A stretch of DNA of 31,434 nucleotides from the IMG/VR virus record IMGVR_UViG_3300042862_000352, positions 1 to 31,434 of that record; one strand, given 5' to 3'. The first letter of the stretch is position 1. The number at the start of each line of letters is the position of its first letter. The notes beneath the pieces were generated by a model. It was not told where the DNA came from. It saw only the letters and a list, made by a program, of their open reading frames with translations, and did not search any database. This stretch comes from a virus. Shown piece after piece: positions 12,609 to 21,665 of the stretch. A program made the translations under genes and the position numbers.

Positions 12609-14186
12609 TTAGTTTAGTTTTCCTTCAACTCCGTTGATAATAACCAAGTCACCAGATTTCTTTCCTTTTGCCCGAGCTTCAGCCGTTGACTTAAAGGAGA
12701 TGTCAGACACCGAATTCGTGCCAGACATTGCCGGAGCGTTTGTAGTGGACATGCTTGGCGAGTTTGTTTGAGACAATGCTGGAGACATTGCTGGAGCGTT
12801 TGTTGTCGGAGTAATTACAGGAGCGTTTGTTCGAGATGTCGCTTGAGGAGTTCCGCCCGTAATCATCGCACCTCGCGAAGGTGTTTGAGGGGTTCTAGGA
12901 GAACCGCCTTCATATTTTTTATAAATAGAATTAATTCTATCAACAGATTTTAAAACTTTTGAATCTAAACCATTTTTAGTTAGTTCAAGTTTTTCTCGAA
13001 ACCCACTTAAATCTCTACCAAGAAAATCACCAATATTGCCTTTATCCCAAGCACGGGAAAAACTAATAATATCAAGCTCACCTAAAATTCGATCAGCTTC
13101 TTGATTTCCAACAGCATCTCTACCTTTAGGATCGTTTAGATCTTTTGCCAAAAGTTGTGCCGACCTTATTTTTACAGATTGATCAACATTAGGATCATCA
13201 AGGATTTCTATTGTCCTTTCAATTGAATCTGCTGCTGATTGTTGATTTGCAACAAACGAAGCTGTTTTTCTTACAACACCATCGTCAAATGTGTTCAGCT
13301 TAATATCTTTTTCAGCGACAGGCTTGAGAAGGTTTTCAATGTAAGCGTCAGTTCTTTTTACACGCTGACCCAAATCAAGCTCCTGAAGCGCAAGTTTCTT
13401 AATTTGAATTCCTTTGGTAAAGTCAAACTTTTCTCGGTTAATTTTTCTTTGCTCTTGTCCAGATAACTTCTTTTCAGCAAGTTCTTCTTGATCAAGCTGA
13501 ATCCTTGCTTCCTTATAAGACTTATCAACCGCAAGCCTTGCTTGTGCAATCTCAGCATCACTTGCATTGTTGCGAATTAACTCATTTAGCTTATCCCTAG
13601 AAAGTTTAATATTGGAACCAATTGCTGTTGTACGAGCTTGTTTTTGCTCAACATCAGCGTCAAATACCCTTTGTCTTCCTGCGTTGTAAACCGTCCAATT
13701 TATTTTTGGTGTTTCTGTTTGTGGGTCAATATCAACAGCTCCGGGAATTTGCATCGCTTCCTTTAAAACCGCAGTTTGCTTTGATATTGAATCTGTTCTT
13801 GCTTTTTCTTGAGTTTTTAACAACTCAGCCCTAACAGAATACTTCTCAAGATTGTTCAGCATCTTGTCGGCCTCAGCCCTGTACGTTTTAGACTTAAACG
13901 GCGGAACAACTGGAAACACTGCGTCCGGCTTAGAATTGTTCAGGTAATCCGAAACCTGCTTACCAAGAGTCGAAAACGTGTTGTACTCATCAACTTGCGC
14001 CTGACGCTCTCCGATGGCAGCGGCAAGTTCATTATCCCGAATCTTGTTCTGAAGCTCCATGCCCTGCCGCTGGAGTAGTGACTCCGCCGTCTGCACCTGC
14101 AATTGCTCCATCATCCGCTGCTGCGTCTGTGCGCGGTCAAACAGCGATGCGCCTAGCTGAAATGCTTGAAGAGATTGGTCAGCCAT
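12609..14186 (-). CDS. Putative internal virion protein with Thr-Asn-Ala-Pro tail repeats
   Basis: 525 aa. The first ~60 residues are a Gln-rich helix (TQQRMMEQLQVQTAESLLQR). The middle is charged and helical throughout. From about residue 450 the sequence becomes low complexity with imperfect TNAP(A/V)(M/I) units (TNAPVITPTTNAPAMSP, TTNAPAMSGTNS), encoded by repeated GGAGCGTTTGT on the + strand at 12733, 12793 and 12820. The start follows the upstream stop as TAA-TTTT-ATG. Composition and neighbours fit an ejection protein; no domain is recognised. Confidence 0.5.
   Translation of the reverse strand: MADQSLQAFQLGASLFDRAQTQQRMMEQLQVQTAESLLQRQGMELQNKIRDNELAAAIGERQAQVDEYNTFSTLGKQVSDYLNNSKPDAVFPVVPPFKSKTYRAEADKMLNNLEKYSVRAELLKTQEKARTDSISKQTAVLKEAMQIPGAVDIDPQTETPKINWTVYNAGRQRVFDADVEQKQARTTAIGSNIKLSRDKLNELIRNNASDAEIAQARLAVDKSYKEARIQLDQEELAEKKLSGQEQRKINREKFDFTKGIQIKKLALQELDLGQRVKRTDAYIENLLKPVAEKDIKLNTFDDGVVRKTASFVANQQSAADSIERTIEILDDPNVDQSVKIRSAQLLAKDLNDPKGRDAVGNQEADRILGELDIISFSRAWDKGNIGDFLGRDLSGFREKLELTKNGLDSKVLKSVDRINSIYKKYEGGSPRTPQTPSRGAMITGGTPQATSRTNAPVITPTTNAPAMSPALSQTNSPSMSTTNAPAMSGTNSVSDISFKSTAEARAKGKKSGDLVIINGVEGKLN
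12733..12830 (-). repeat. TNAP codon repeats in ejection-protein gene
   Basis: GGAGCGTTTGT on the + strand occurs at 12733-12743, 12793-12803 and 12820-12830 and encodes T-N-A-P on the minus strand. The surrounding units (TNAPAMS, TNSPSMS) are imperfect copies. The tract lies near the C-terminus of the 525-aa protein and may vary in length between related phages. Confidence 0.6.
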
Positions 14187-14190
14187 AAAA

Positions 14191-15069
14191 TTAGCGTCCG
14201 TAGTTTGAGGAGCCGTACTCCGGGAATAGACTCGTAGAAAGCGGTGTGATATCCGACCTCGTCGGAGTCGGTGCGTAGAGATTCGGATAAATCTCAGAAT
14301 CGTTCTGAGGATTGTACGATGGTGGTCGATACGCTCCCGGTTGCTGCTGCATCAATCCTTGATACATCCCATATTGAGACAGAGCGCCTCCAGCAATCCC
14401 TCCAAAGTTAGTGAACGCGGTTTGAGCCGATTGCTGCATTGGAGACGGAGCGGCAGCAACTTGAGCGGCAGTCAAATCACGACCGTACATGGCCGACTGT
14501 TGTTGCTGAATGGCTCCAATGCGCTGAGCAGGCGTAATGAACATGCTGCTGATTGAGAACGGCTGTGCCATACCCACCGCACGCTGCTGCTGGATAAAGC
14601 TCTGCGCTTGAGCAAGACCTTGATTCTGAATCTGCATCGCTGTCAGACCAAAGTCGCGAGCGAGCAAATTTGTTCGAATGCCTGACGCATCTTTAAACCC
14701 TCCACCAACCGCCCGACCAGCGACAGCTCGTTGAAGCTGCGATTGAACATCTTGATCAACCTCGCCACGCAATCTTGAGCCAATAGTCTTTCCAGCTTGT
14801 TGAATCAACTGATCGTAACCGGGAATCGCACGACGAAGTTGCGCCTCAAGCTGTGACTGCTCGGCAGCAGTCGTCTTAGTGGCCAAATCAGTTGCAGACT
14901 CAAGCGATGCGATATTCTGTTGAATCGCCTGCCGCTGCTCTCCCGCAAAATCAATCGGCTTTAGCTCAGGCACCTTGGGCTTCTTGCCACCAAAAAGTCC
15001 GCCGAGCAGGCTTCCCGCTGCCGAGATTCCTGCTCCACCTAAAATTGCCGCTCCAAGTCCTATTGCCAT
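14191..15069 (-). CDS. Putative internal virion protein, Gly-rich N-terminus, Gln-rich body
   Basis: 292 aa. The N-terminus is a Gly/Ala hydrophobic helix (IGLGAAILGGAGISAAGSLL) followed by GLFGGKKPKVPEL, then Gln/Ala-rich helices (EQRQAIQQNIASLE, AEQSQLEAQLRRAIPGYDQL) and GSRLRGEVDQDVQSQLQRAV. The C-terminal fifth is Pro/Tyr/Asn rich. This layout resembles the smallest membrane-active ejection proteins of short-tailed phages (T7 gp14-like by layout, not by proven homology). It lies between the connector-like gene and the two longer ejection candidates. Confidence 0.5.
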   Translation of the reverse strand: MAIGLGAAILGGAGISAAGSLLGGLFGGKKPKVPELKPIDFAGEQRQAIQQNIASLESATDLATKTTAAEQSQLEAQLRRAIPGYDQLIQQAGKTIGSRLRGEVDQDVQSQLQRAVAGRAVGGGFKDASGIRTNLLARDFGLTAMQIQNQGLAQAQSFIQQQRAVGMAQPFSISSMFITPAQRIGAIQQQQSAMYGRDLTAAQVAAAPSPMQQSAQTAFTNFGGIAGGALSQYGMYQGLMQQQPGAYRPPSYNPQNDSEIYPNLYAPTPTRSDITPLSTSLFPEYGSSNYGR

Positions 15070-15086
15070 AAATTATTCTTTTTGGT

Positions 15087-16061
15087 TCAGAACCATTGCG
15101 AGAATCCACCGCCGTTTAATCCGACGCCGACCATTCGGATCGTTGCGACTGCGTCCCCAAGGTATTGCATCGTTTGCTCCTGAACAGCTTGAACTGCTTT
15201 GGCTTCGTAGGCCACTGCTTCCTGAATCAAATCGTTCTCCTCCTTACGAATCGCCATGACCATCAGCTTGATGGCATCGGGACTCGGCGGAATGAGGTAG
15301 TCATTGACGCTCGTCGCGTTGATATGACGCATCTTCGCCATGACCGTCACCGGCTTATCCTCGTCGTTGTTGCAACGATCCGTCAGGTAACTGCGACGGT
15401 ACTGCGGCAAAGTTTCATCAGGGTCGTAAACTGCCAGATCAAGCTCCAGCAAGGTCGTCGCATTGTACTCGTACAATCGGCTCGACGTGTTAGTTGCCTG
15501 ACGAATGACGCCGGTCAGCGATATGAACTTCTTGGTCGATTGAACGTACGGAAGAGCGAGGGTCAGCTTCTCGCCGTCGATCCACACGCCGCCAGACAGC
15601 GTGCGAATCCATTGCCCGTTCTGATCAACACCTTGCAGGGTGATGGTCTTGCCAACGTCAGAAGCGTCACCGGGATAGACTCGGATGAAGCTATTCGTCT
15701 CGCCGGACATGTCGCGGTAAGAAACTACGGTGCCACGATCCACAAGCTGCTTGCCGACGCACCCGCCATTGTTCTCTCCGAGCAATCCGTATCCGCTTTC
15801 CTGAAACTCGAACCATTGATTGCGAACCGTTCCTACGCCGCAGCAATCAGCGACGGACTCGATGGTTTCAATATGACGCGGCCAAGTGATGCACCCTCCA
15901 ACCGTGTGGATCGTGAAGCGTCCGTACGCGCCTGCCCACAACCCCTTGTGCAGAAGCCGTCGGCACGCCTGATTGATGTAGTCGTAAACGCGAGGGTCAT
16001 CGACGCAGACGCCGACTACACGGGCGATTGTCGAGCGAATGTCCTGAACGATTAGCTTCAT
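15087..16061 (-). CDS. Virion structural protein, putative head-tail connector or tail tubular protein
   Basis: 324 aa from the ATG in an ATGA overlap with the tail-collar stop. The N-terminus has helices with DPRVYDYINQACRRLLHKGL, then AYGRFTIHTVGGCITWPRHI, VRNQWFEFQESGYGLL, and beta-rich middle segments. The C-terminus is helical (DAIKLMVMAIRKEENDLI). The 'N-A-x-x-R-L-L-x-K-G ... G-C-I-T-W-P' pattern is one I know from metagenomic phages next to tail nozzle genes. A T7 gp11-like adaptor role fits the order with the nozzle candidate, but is inferred. Confidence 0.55.
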   Translation of the reverse strand: MKLIVQDIRSTIARVVGVCVDDPRVYDYINQACRRLLHKGLWAGAYGRFTIHTVGGCITWPRHIETIESVADCCGVGTVRNQWFEFQESGYGLLGENNGGCVGKQLVDRGTVVSYRDMSGETNSFIRVYPGDASDVGKTITLQGVDQNGQWIRTLSGGVWIDGEKLTLALPYVQSTKKFISLTGVIRQATNTSSRLYEYNATTLLELDLAVYDPDETLPQYRRSYLTDRCNNDEDKPVTVMAKMRHINATSVNDYLIPPSPDAIKLMVMAIRKEENDLIQEAVAYEAKAVQAVQEQTMQYLGDAVATIRMVGVGLNGGGFSQWF

Positions 16062-16861
16062 TTGGTGTAATAGATTCGGCTCGTTCGCTTGATGAAGTAA
16101 ACGCCGTAGAACGGAGGAAGGTTGTTGTGGGCGACAGCGTTCTGGGTGTCGTTGCCGGTCTTGTCGGCGCTAGTGGTTCCAATGTCGCCAGTCGTAATGC
16201 TTGGACCAGCTCCTCCGCCACCGCTCCCAGCAGCACCTTGAAGGATCTGTGTGGGGTACGAACCGAGTCCGCTCCACGACTTGTTGACGAGGTAATAATC
16301 GTCGTTTGCCGGAGCAATCAACTGAGCAACACCATGCGTGTGTTCGTTGAACGGAGTCTCTGGAACAGTCAGCTTGTGTTGATCTTCGCCAACGATTGAT
16401 GTGGCAGTTGCGGTTCCATTGACAGCAACCGCACCACTCGCCGCAAAAGCACCAACACCGACCGGGAAGCGAGCGTCAAACAGCGTATCAACCATCCACA
16501 TCGCTCCGGTGTAATTAGTCGGAGTGCCGGAAGTTCCATCACCGCCGTCGTACGAAAGAAGATCCGTGGTCGTTCCAACAAAGATGCGACGATCATAACC
16601 ATTCGCTGCAACCGGATTTTTATAAACCCAGAATCCCTGATCAAAAATCCACCACTGCCCATCTTGATCAAGCCACGGATAAATCCGATTGTTGATCGCC
16701 GGAAACGTCGGTCCAAAATTGAAGAACGAGTTTCCAATCGTGCTGTTGAAAACGGCTTGCGTGCCTCCGATGATATCGTTGGCCAAGTTCTGGTAGTTCA
16801 ACGGACAATAACTCACCGGAAGACTTGGAGGTGTAAGCGTGATTAAGGTTAGGTTTGGCAT
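16058..16861 (-). CDS. Tail fibre protein with phage tail-collar domain
   Basis: 267 aa. The end of the protein is diagnostic: GEDQHKLTVPETPFNEHTHG (residues 158-177) followed later by AVAHNNLPPFYGVYFIKRT, the tail-collar (receptor-binding) fibre pattern. The His-Thr-His at 174-176 matches the HxH metal-binding site seen in collar-type fibre tips. Trp-rich segments (WWIFDQGFWVYKN) in the front may form a trimer core. It is separated from the upstream nozzle candidate by one base (TAG-T-ATG) and overlaps the downstream connector-like gene by ATGA. Confidence 0.8.
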   Translation of the reverse strand: MPNLTLITLTPPSLPVSYCPLNYQNLANDIIGGTQAVFNSTIGNSFFNFGPTFPAINNRIYPWLDQDGQWWIFDQGFWVYKNPVAANGYDRRIFVGTTTDLLSYDGGDGTSGTPTNYTGAMWMVDTLFDARFPVGVGAFAASGAVAVNGTATATSIVGEDQHKLTVPETPFNEHTHGVAQLIAPANDDYYLVNKSWSGLGSYPTQILQGAAGSGGGGAGPSITTGDIGTTSADKTGNDTQNAVAHNNLPPFYGVYFIKRTSRIYYTK

Positions 16862-16862
16862 A

Positions 16863-18710
16863 CTATTCCGATGTGTAGGTAAACGGGTTTACGTCGCAAG
16901 CATCAAGAGTCTTGCATCCTTCGAAAACAAGGCACTCGCCCACCGCAGGTTCCTGAACGTCGTAAGCGTGAACGCGGATGCTCTTGATGCGGCAATATCC
17001 CGTAACTGTCAGGCTCATTTGAACCTCGTACATGTTTCGAGTCGGGGTGCTAATGCTTGAATTGCACGGGACATCCGATGGAGTCGGCAAGCGCATCTTC
17101 GGCCTATACTGCGGCTGGAAATTGACCAGCGGACAAGCGGGTTGGCACTGCAAAGTTGTCGCGCATTCAGCCCAATCTGCCCACTCAATCCATCCGGGAT
17201 ACTGGTCGGGTCGATACTCGACATTGAAAGAAGCGTCTCCGTCCAACGAATCAATAAAGATGTCGCCCGAATCAAGCCGCTTCAATCCAAACGGAAGCTC
17301 GAAGTTGTAGGCGCGAGTATGAACCAGCCACTGAATCTCCTTCTTTCCGTCAGCAATGTTGTTGTCGAACTTGTCGCCCTTGCTGATTTCCCAAATCTGA
17401 ATCGTCCCGTTTTCGCCGCGAGCAATCGAAAAGCACCTATCGCCGTAAACGCTCTCCGTCTTCAAGACCTGCAACACATCGAGTCCAGTCCAGATTCCTG
17501 CCCACGCGGGAGGAAACTTTTTCCGCATCGACGTAATCAGGTCAAAATCCAAAACCATCAGCGCCTTGTGGATAACACCTTCGGCATTATACCGAGGCTG
17601 TGCGGTCATCAGCAATCGATTGTCGAACACGACCGCAGATCCAGACCACAGAAGACTGGTTTGATCGTTCTCAGCGATGTTCAGAATCTCGCCGCTGATC
17701 GGTGTATTCCCCGGATCAGTAAACGAACGACGAGCTATGATGAACGAGCGGACACCATCGACTGCGCGGTAGAACACGTCGCCGTTGACAGTAATGGCCG
17801 ACCTAGCGCCAAGCGCACCGCTGGTTAGCAAGCTGATGGCCTGAATCGGATAGCTCAGGTTCTTCCATGTATCACGATCAACAGGAGCTTGAACCGAGAA
17901 GACGTATCGAGGAGTAAAGACTAGGAGCGGACCCTGCCCAAGCGACGTATCTGGATCGCCGGGGACGGCCATTGCTGTGATTCCTCCTGAATCCGACGGA
18001 ACCGCAAAGTCTCCGCCTTCGTTAAGGAAGGTGTTCTCGGTTTCTTTGAGAACACTCGCTCGCGTGCCATCTCCATAAACAATGTCCGTTGCTCTGAATG
18101 AGAATCCATTTGCAAGCGCGTACCAGATACGTCCGTTGACGTAGGCCATTACTCTTCCGCACTTGATTTCGTCGGTGGTTGCGCGGCGCAGGCTTGATCC
18201 GTTGAAGATCAGCGGTGCGCTTTGACCGTCTTGAATGACAACGAAGTTCTCCGCCTGAACCATCCAGCCATCGAGTATGTTCGATGGGTTCTCAAGATTG
18301 GGCGAAGCTGAAAGGTTTTGAACGCTGTTTTGAAGGCAGTCGTAAAGCCACACTTTACCACTGATTAGCATCAGGATGAACGTCGCTCCGTTGTCGCCGA
18401 TGTATGGGAGCGCACACTGGAAGACGCCGGTCAAATTGCTCGAACCGTAGCACTCCTCGGAAAAACCGTCAGCCGTGACATTGGTTTGATCCGCAGTAAC
18501 GAGCGTGCTGTCTGCCGTAATCGACAAGCATACGTCGTAATCTTTCTGGATGAAACCGGGTCGAGGAGAGATGAATCCCTGCCGAAAGCTGGCATTGACC
18601 GCGAAGGCGACCTGATTCTTGTCCACCTCAGACGGCATCACACCAGCGTCAATGCCACCCTCAAAGGTGACAGACCCATCCGTGTACCGCCGTGGTGCGC
18701 GTTCGCTCAT
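16863..18710 (-). CDS. Putative tail nozzle / tail tubular protein B-like
   Basis: 615 aa, beta-rich. The start VTFEGGIDAGVMPSEVDKNQ, AFAVNASFRQG and SPRPGFIQ match the N-terminus I associate with nozzle-like proteins of podoviruses (GGxNxG...NA..R.G...RPG). Repeated blades with hydrophobic/Gly patterns (LIFNGSSLRRA, VNGRIWYALANG, VNGDVFYRAVDGVRSF) suggest a beta-propeller. Many Cys residues cluster near the C-terminus (ATTLQCQPACP, ECLVFEGCKTLDAC). Likely role: distal tail tube through which DNA leaves. It is preceded by TAA-GCC-ATG. Confidence 0.6.
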   Translation of the reverse strand: MSERAPRRYTDGSVTFEGGIDAGVMPSEVDKNQVAFAVNASFRQGFISPRPGFIQKDYDVCLSITADSTLVTADQTNVTADGFSEECYGSSNLTGVFQCALPYIGDNGATFILMLISGKVWLYDCLQNSVQNLSASPNLENPSNILDGWMVQAENFVVIQDGQSAPLIFNGSSLRRATTDEIKCGRVMAYVNGRIWYALANGFSFRATDIVYGDGTRASVLKETENTFLNEGGDFAVPSDSGGITAMAVPGDPDTSLGQGPLLVFTPRYVFSVQAPVDRDTWKNLSYPIQAISLLTSGALGARSAITVNGDVFYRAVDGVRSFIIARRSFTDPGNTPISGEILNIAENDQTSLLWSGSAVVFDNRLLMTAQPRYNAEGVIHKALMVLDFDLITSMRKKFPPAWAGIWTGLDVLQVLKTESVYGDRCFSIARGENGTIQIWEISKGDKFDNNIADGKKEIQWLVHTRAYNFELPFGLKRLDSGDIFIDSLDGDASFNVEYRPDQYPGWIEWADWAECATTLQCQPACPLVNFQPQYRPKMRLPTPSDVPCNSSISTPTRNMYEVQMSLTVTGYCRIKSIRVHAYDVQEPAVGECLVFEGCKTLDACDVNPFTYTSE

Positions 18711-18713
18711 GGC

Positions 18714-19925
18714 TTAAGCCTGAATCCGTTGGACAGAGAATGAGGAGCCGCTGTCAACAATCAGCGTCTGCGTAGTTCCAACAATTATTTCATAATAATC
18801 GGTAATTGCAGAGGCTTGATCAATATACATTAAACTAATCGGATGATATCCACTGCTGGTGACACTAAAAGACTTTGACGACAATACGTTTGAACCAAGT
18901 TTTCTAATGTAAATAGTAACGCTTGCAGTAGACGTATCTGCTACAAGGTTGAAATATGCGTCAATCCTGTAGTATCCGGTGTATGGAACCGTAAATCGAC
19001 CGCTCGATGCTGTAAATCCTGATGCGCTATCAAGACTGACGTAGGATGCGGACCCGTAAGTCGTTGTGCTGTACGGATTGCTGCCAGCCGTAGGACCGAC
19101 AATATTCGGAGCGGATGCTCCGGTTCCAGTCACCCTCCGCGTAAACGTGACGTAGTTGAACGCTGCTCCGCTGGCCGTCGATGCAATGCTGATGGTGCCA
19201 GCACCCGGCGTAATCGTGATATTCGAGCCTGCGGTCAGACTTGCCAGCGTGTATCCCGTTCCATTGCCAATGAGCAGTTGGCCATTGGTAGGTACGGTCG
19301 ATAGGTTCGTTCCACCGTTTGCAACCGGCAACACGCCGCTGATGTCGCCCACAGGAACCGTTGCAACGGTCGATAGAAAACCAGATCCGCTCGACCCTTG
19401 GGTCTTGAGATAACCAGATGAAAACGAATTGAGCGCCGTCGCACTCGGAACCGATGCGTCGGGAGTTCGAACAATGTACGTCGCTGCGGAGGATGCTCCG
19501 CCAGACGCTCCTGCCGCACCCGTAGCGCCAATTGCACCCGACAGCGTGATAAGTGAACCAATAGGAATCACCGTCGTAGGAATCGCATTTGGGATTCCGA
19601 GAACGCCTGCAAGTGGGTTTTGTAGGGTTACCAGCAAACCGTCTACCGATGTAACCTGCAAGTAGCCGCATCCCTGAACCGATACAAAAAATTGTCCAGC
19701 AACCGACTCTGGAAGAAACGAAGTGTTTGCAACCGCAACGACAACCGATGCTCCAAACGTCGGAACTACAAACGACGCGGTCGTATACGAGAACGCATTT
19801 TCCCCGTTCGCGCCGTTCGTTCCGTTAGTACCCGCAGCACCCTGTGGTCCGGGGACGTTCACGACAACCGGAACGGTATCGCAAGGCTGGCAACAGCCGG
19901 TTGAAGAAACAAGTTGCGACGGCAT
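18714..19925 (-). CDS. Collagen-like tail fibre with C-terminal jelly-roll-type domain
   Basis: 403 aa from the ATG at 19925, preceded on its strand by AAAGGA five bases upstream; an ATG at 19949 adds eight residues but lacks such a site. After a Cys pair (TGCCQPCDT) comes a short Gly-x-y tract (GPQGAAGTNGTNGANGEN), a beta domain with SVDGLLVTLQNP, a second Gly/Ala tract (GAIGATGAAGASGGAS), the PVANGGTNLST motif common in phage fibres, and a C-terminal beta domain (GRFTVPYTGYYRIDAYFNLV) of C1q/TNF type. Trimeric host-binding fibre is the likely role. First gene of the minus-strand tail operon. Confidence 0.75.
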   Translation of the reverse strand: MPSQLVSSTGCCQPCDTVPVVVNVPGPQGAAGTNGTNGANGENAFSYTTASFVVPTFGASVVVAVANTSFLPESVAGQFFVSVQGCGYLQVTSVDGLLVTLQNPLAGVLGIPNAIPTTVIPIGSLITLSGAIGATGAAGASGGASSAATYIVRTPDASVPSATALNSFSSGYLKTQGSSGSGFLSTVATVPVGDISGVLPVANGGTNLSTVPTNGQLLIGNGTGYTLASLTAGSNITITPGAGTISIASTASGAAFNYVTFTRRVTGTGASAPNIVGPTAGSNPYSTTTYGSASYVSLDSASGFTASSGRFTVPYTGYYRIDAYFNLVADTSTASVTIYIRKLGSNVLSSKSFSVTSSGYHPISLMYIDQASAITDYYEIIVGTTQTLIVDSGSSFSVQRIQA

Positions 19926-19979
19926 ATTTTTCCTTTGCCAGACCGTCAAGTCCAGCGAGAACTAATGCAAGGCCAAACT
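19926..19979. promoter_or_regulatory. Divergent intergenic gap between fibre operon and terminase operon
   Basis: Only 54 bp separate the two preferred start codons, yet both large late operons run outward from here. It holds a Shine-Dalgarno site for each side: AAAGGA just left of 19925 on the minus strand and AAGG at 19969-19972 on the plus strand. No convincing -35/-10 pair could be picked by eye. Promoters are inferred from gene direction only and may extend into the coding ends. Confidence 0.35.
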
Positions 19980-21665
19980 ATGCCAGAGCAAGTGTCAGAG
20001 CATCCATTGATCGACCACAAGTACGGGATTCGTTCCCCAGTCAAGATTCCAGACCTAGAACTGGAACTCTACGCATTCCGAAATCGGCTCCAACCGAATG
20101 AGGGCGGACTGGGTACTTTCGATCATTTTCGTAACGCCACGAAAATGTTATGGCCGAAGATGAGCTGGAACCCGTGGCTTGAAGCACAAGTCGAAGGTCT
20201 TTGCGAACACGACTACGTCGGATGGGCCGGTTGCGGTGCGAGTGGAAAGACTTTCGGCGCGACGCTCTTTGCGACTGTTTGGTGGCTGGCAAACCCCTCC
20301 AAGACAACCGTTGTTCTTACGTCTACAACGGCAAAGATGATCCGAAAGCGTATGTGGGCCAATCTTCAGGATCTTGTTCGAAAATCACGCGGATTTCCCG
20401 GAAACATGGTCGATTCGAAGATGAGTCTTCAAGCCATCAAAGGCGACGACCGACACTCCATTTCCGCTATTGCCGTCGCCGAGGGCAACACATCCAAGGC
20501 TGTGGCCAACATTCAGGGCATCCACGCCGAGCGTGTGATGGTTATTATCGACGAAGCTACGGATACGCCCGAAGCGGCTTTCGAAGCGTGTACGAACCTT
20601 TCTAAGGGTTGCCGCGAGTTCAAGATGCTGGTCATCGGAAACCCTGCTTCAAAGTTTGATCCGCATGGACGCTTTTGCACACCGGCAAAAGGTTGGCGCA
20701 GCGTAACGATTGAAGACCAACATTGGCTGACAGAACGCGGGATGTGCCGACGCTTTGACGGCATGAAGTCGCCCAACATAAGCGAGGGTCGAACGAAGTA
20801 TCCGTACCTCATTACTCAGGATCAGGTCTTGTCGGCTATGCGACATGAGGGCGAGCAAAGCCCTACGTTTTGGAAGTACACACGCGGATTCTGGTCGCCG
20901 GACGGCATGGTTAAGACGGTCTTGTCCGAATCGCTGATTGAGACGCACACACCTACAAAAAGTTTGGTGTTTACGACCAATGTCCAAATCGTTGCCGGTC
21001 TTGATCCGGGCTTTGGCGGCGACAGATGTATCCTTCGCTTTGCCAAAGTTGGCACCGCAAACGACAAGGTCAGCATACTTTTTCAGGACATCATCCACAT
21101 ATCTGTCAACGCTCAGCTTACGGAGCCGGTGCATTACCAGATAGCCAATCGGGTTAAAGAAGAATGCAACAAGCGCGGCGTTCCACCGGACAAGTTTGGT
21201 TTGGATTCAAGCGGTGAAGGTGGGGGGTTGGCCGACATCTTGACCCGCGAATGGGGCGTAATTCATCGCGTTGAGTTCGGTGGCTCGCCATCAACCATTC
21301 CCGTCAGCGACGAGGACAGTAGGCCATGCAATGAGGCTTACGATAGAAAGGTAACGGAACTCTGGTTCTCAATGCGTAAATGGGCCGTTGAGGAGCGTTT
21401 AGGAGGCATGGACATCGAGACGTTGCAGGAGTTTTGCGCCCGTATGTTCGATGATTCGAAGCGAAAGATATCGGTCGAATCCAAGACCGTGATGAAACAG
21501 CGGACGGGGAAATCGCCTGATTTGGCCGACGCTGCTGTAGTCTTGCTTGATCTAGTCCGCAAAACTGCTGTTTTAGAGCCGCGCTTTACGAAGATGGATA
21601 AGGTCTGGGAAAAGCTAGTGAAGGACGCAGATTCAATTTACTACGACGAAACGATTGAAGCATGA
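19980..21665 (+). CDS. terL: Terminase large subunit
   Basis: 561 aa from the ATG at 19980, with AAGG seven bases upstream; ATGs at 19914 and 19965 are open but the former intrudes into the fibre start. ATPase: Walker A GCGASGKT (84-91), Walker B VMVIIDEA (186-193), coupling VIGNPAS (218-224). Nuclease (RNase H fold): GLDPGFGGDR (Asp342), GLDSSGEG (Asp409), SPDLADA (Asp514, Asp517). It packages and cuts genome concatemers at the portal. No small terminase is recognised upstream because the gene opens the operon. Stop overlaps the next ATG. Confidence 0.95.
   Translation: MPEQVSEHPLIDHKYGIRSPVKIPDLELELYAFRNRLQPNEGGLGTFDHFRNATKMLWPKMSWNPWLEAQVEGLCEHDYVGWAGCGASGKTFGATLFATVWWLANPSKTTVVLTSTTAKMIRKRMWANLQDLVRKSRGFPGNMVDSKMSLQAIKGDDRHSISAIAVAEGNTSKAVANIQGIHAERVMVIIDEATDTPEAAFEACTNLSKGCREFKMLVIGNPASKFDPHGRFCTPAKGWRSVTIEDQHWLTERGMCRRFDGMKSPNISEGRTKYPYLITQDQVLSAMRHEGEQSPTFWKYTRGFWSPDGMVKTVLSESLIETHTPTKSLVFTTNVQIVAGLDPGFGGDRCILRFAKVGTANDKVSILFQDIIHISVNAQLTEPVHYQIANRVKEECNKRGVPPDKFGLDSSGEGGGLADILTREWGVIHRVEFGGSPSTIPVSDEDSRPCNEAYDRKVTELWFSMRKWAVEERLGGMDIETLQEFCARMFDDSKRKISVESKTVMKQRTGKSPDLADAAVVLLDLVRKTAVLEPRFTKMDKVWEKLVKDADSIYYDETIEA

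Noticed and set aside
15165-16055. 296-residue open frame on the + strand opposite the connector-like gene
   Set aside because: The opposite-strand frame has a familiar phage pattern (GCITWPRH, INQACRRLL) and clean ATGA junctions. The + strand frame has no ribosome-binding site, no recognisable motif, and would be isolated within a minus-strand operon.
17142-17828. 228-residue open frame on the + strand
   Set aside because: It lies wholly inside the beta-rich nozzle-like gene on the other strand and shows no domain pattern. It is most likely a shadow.
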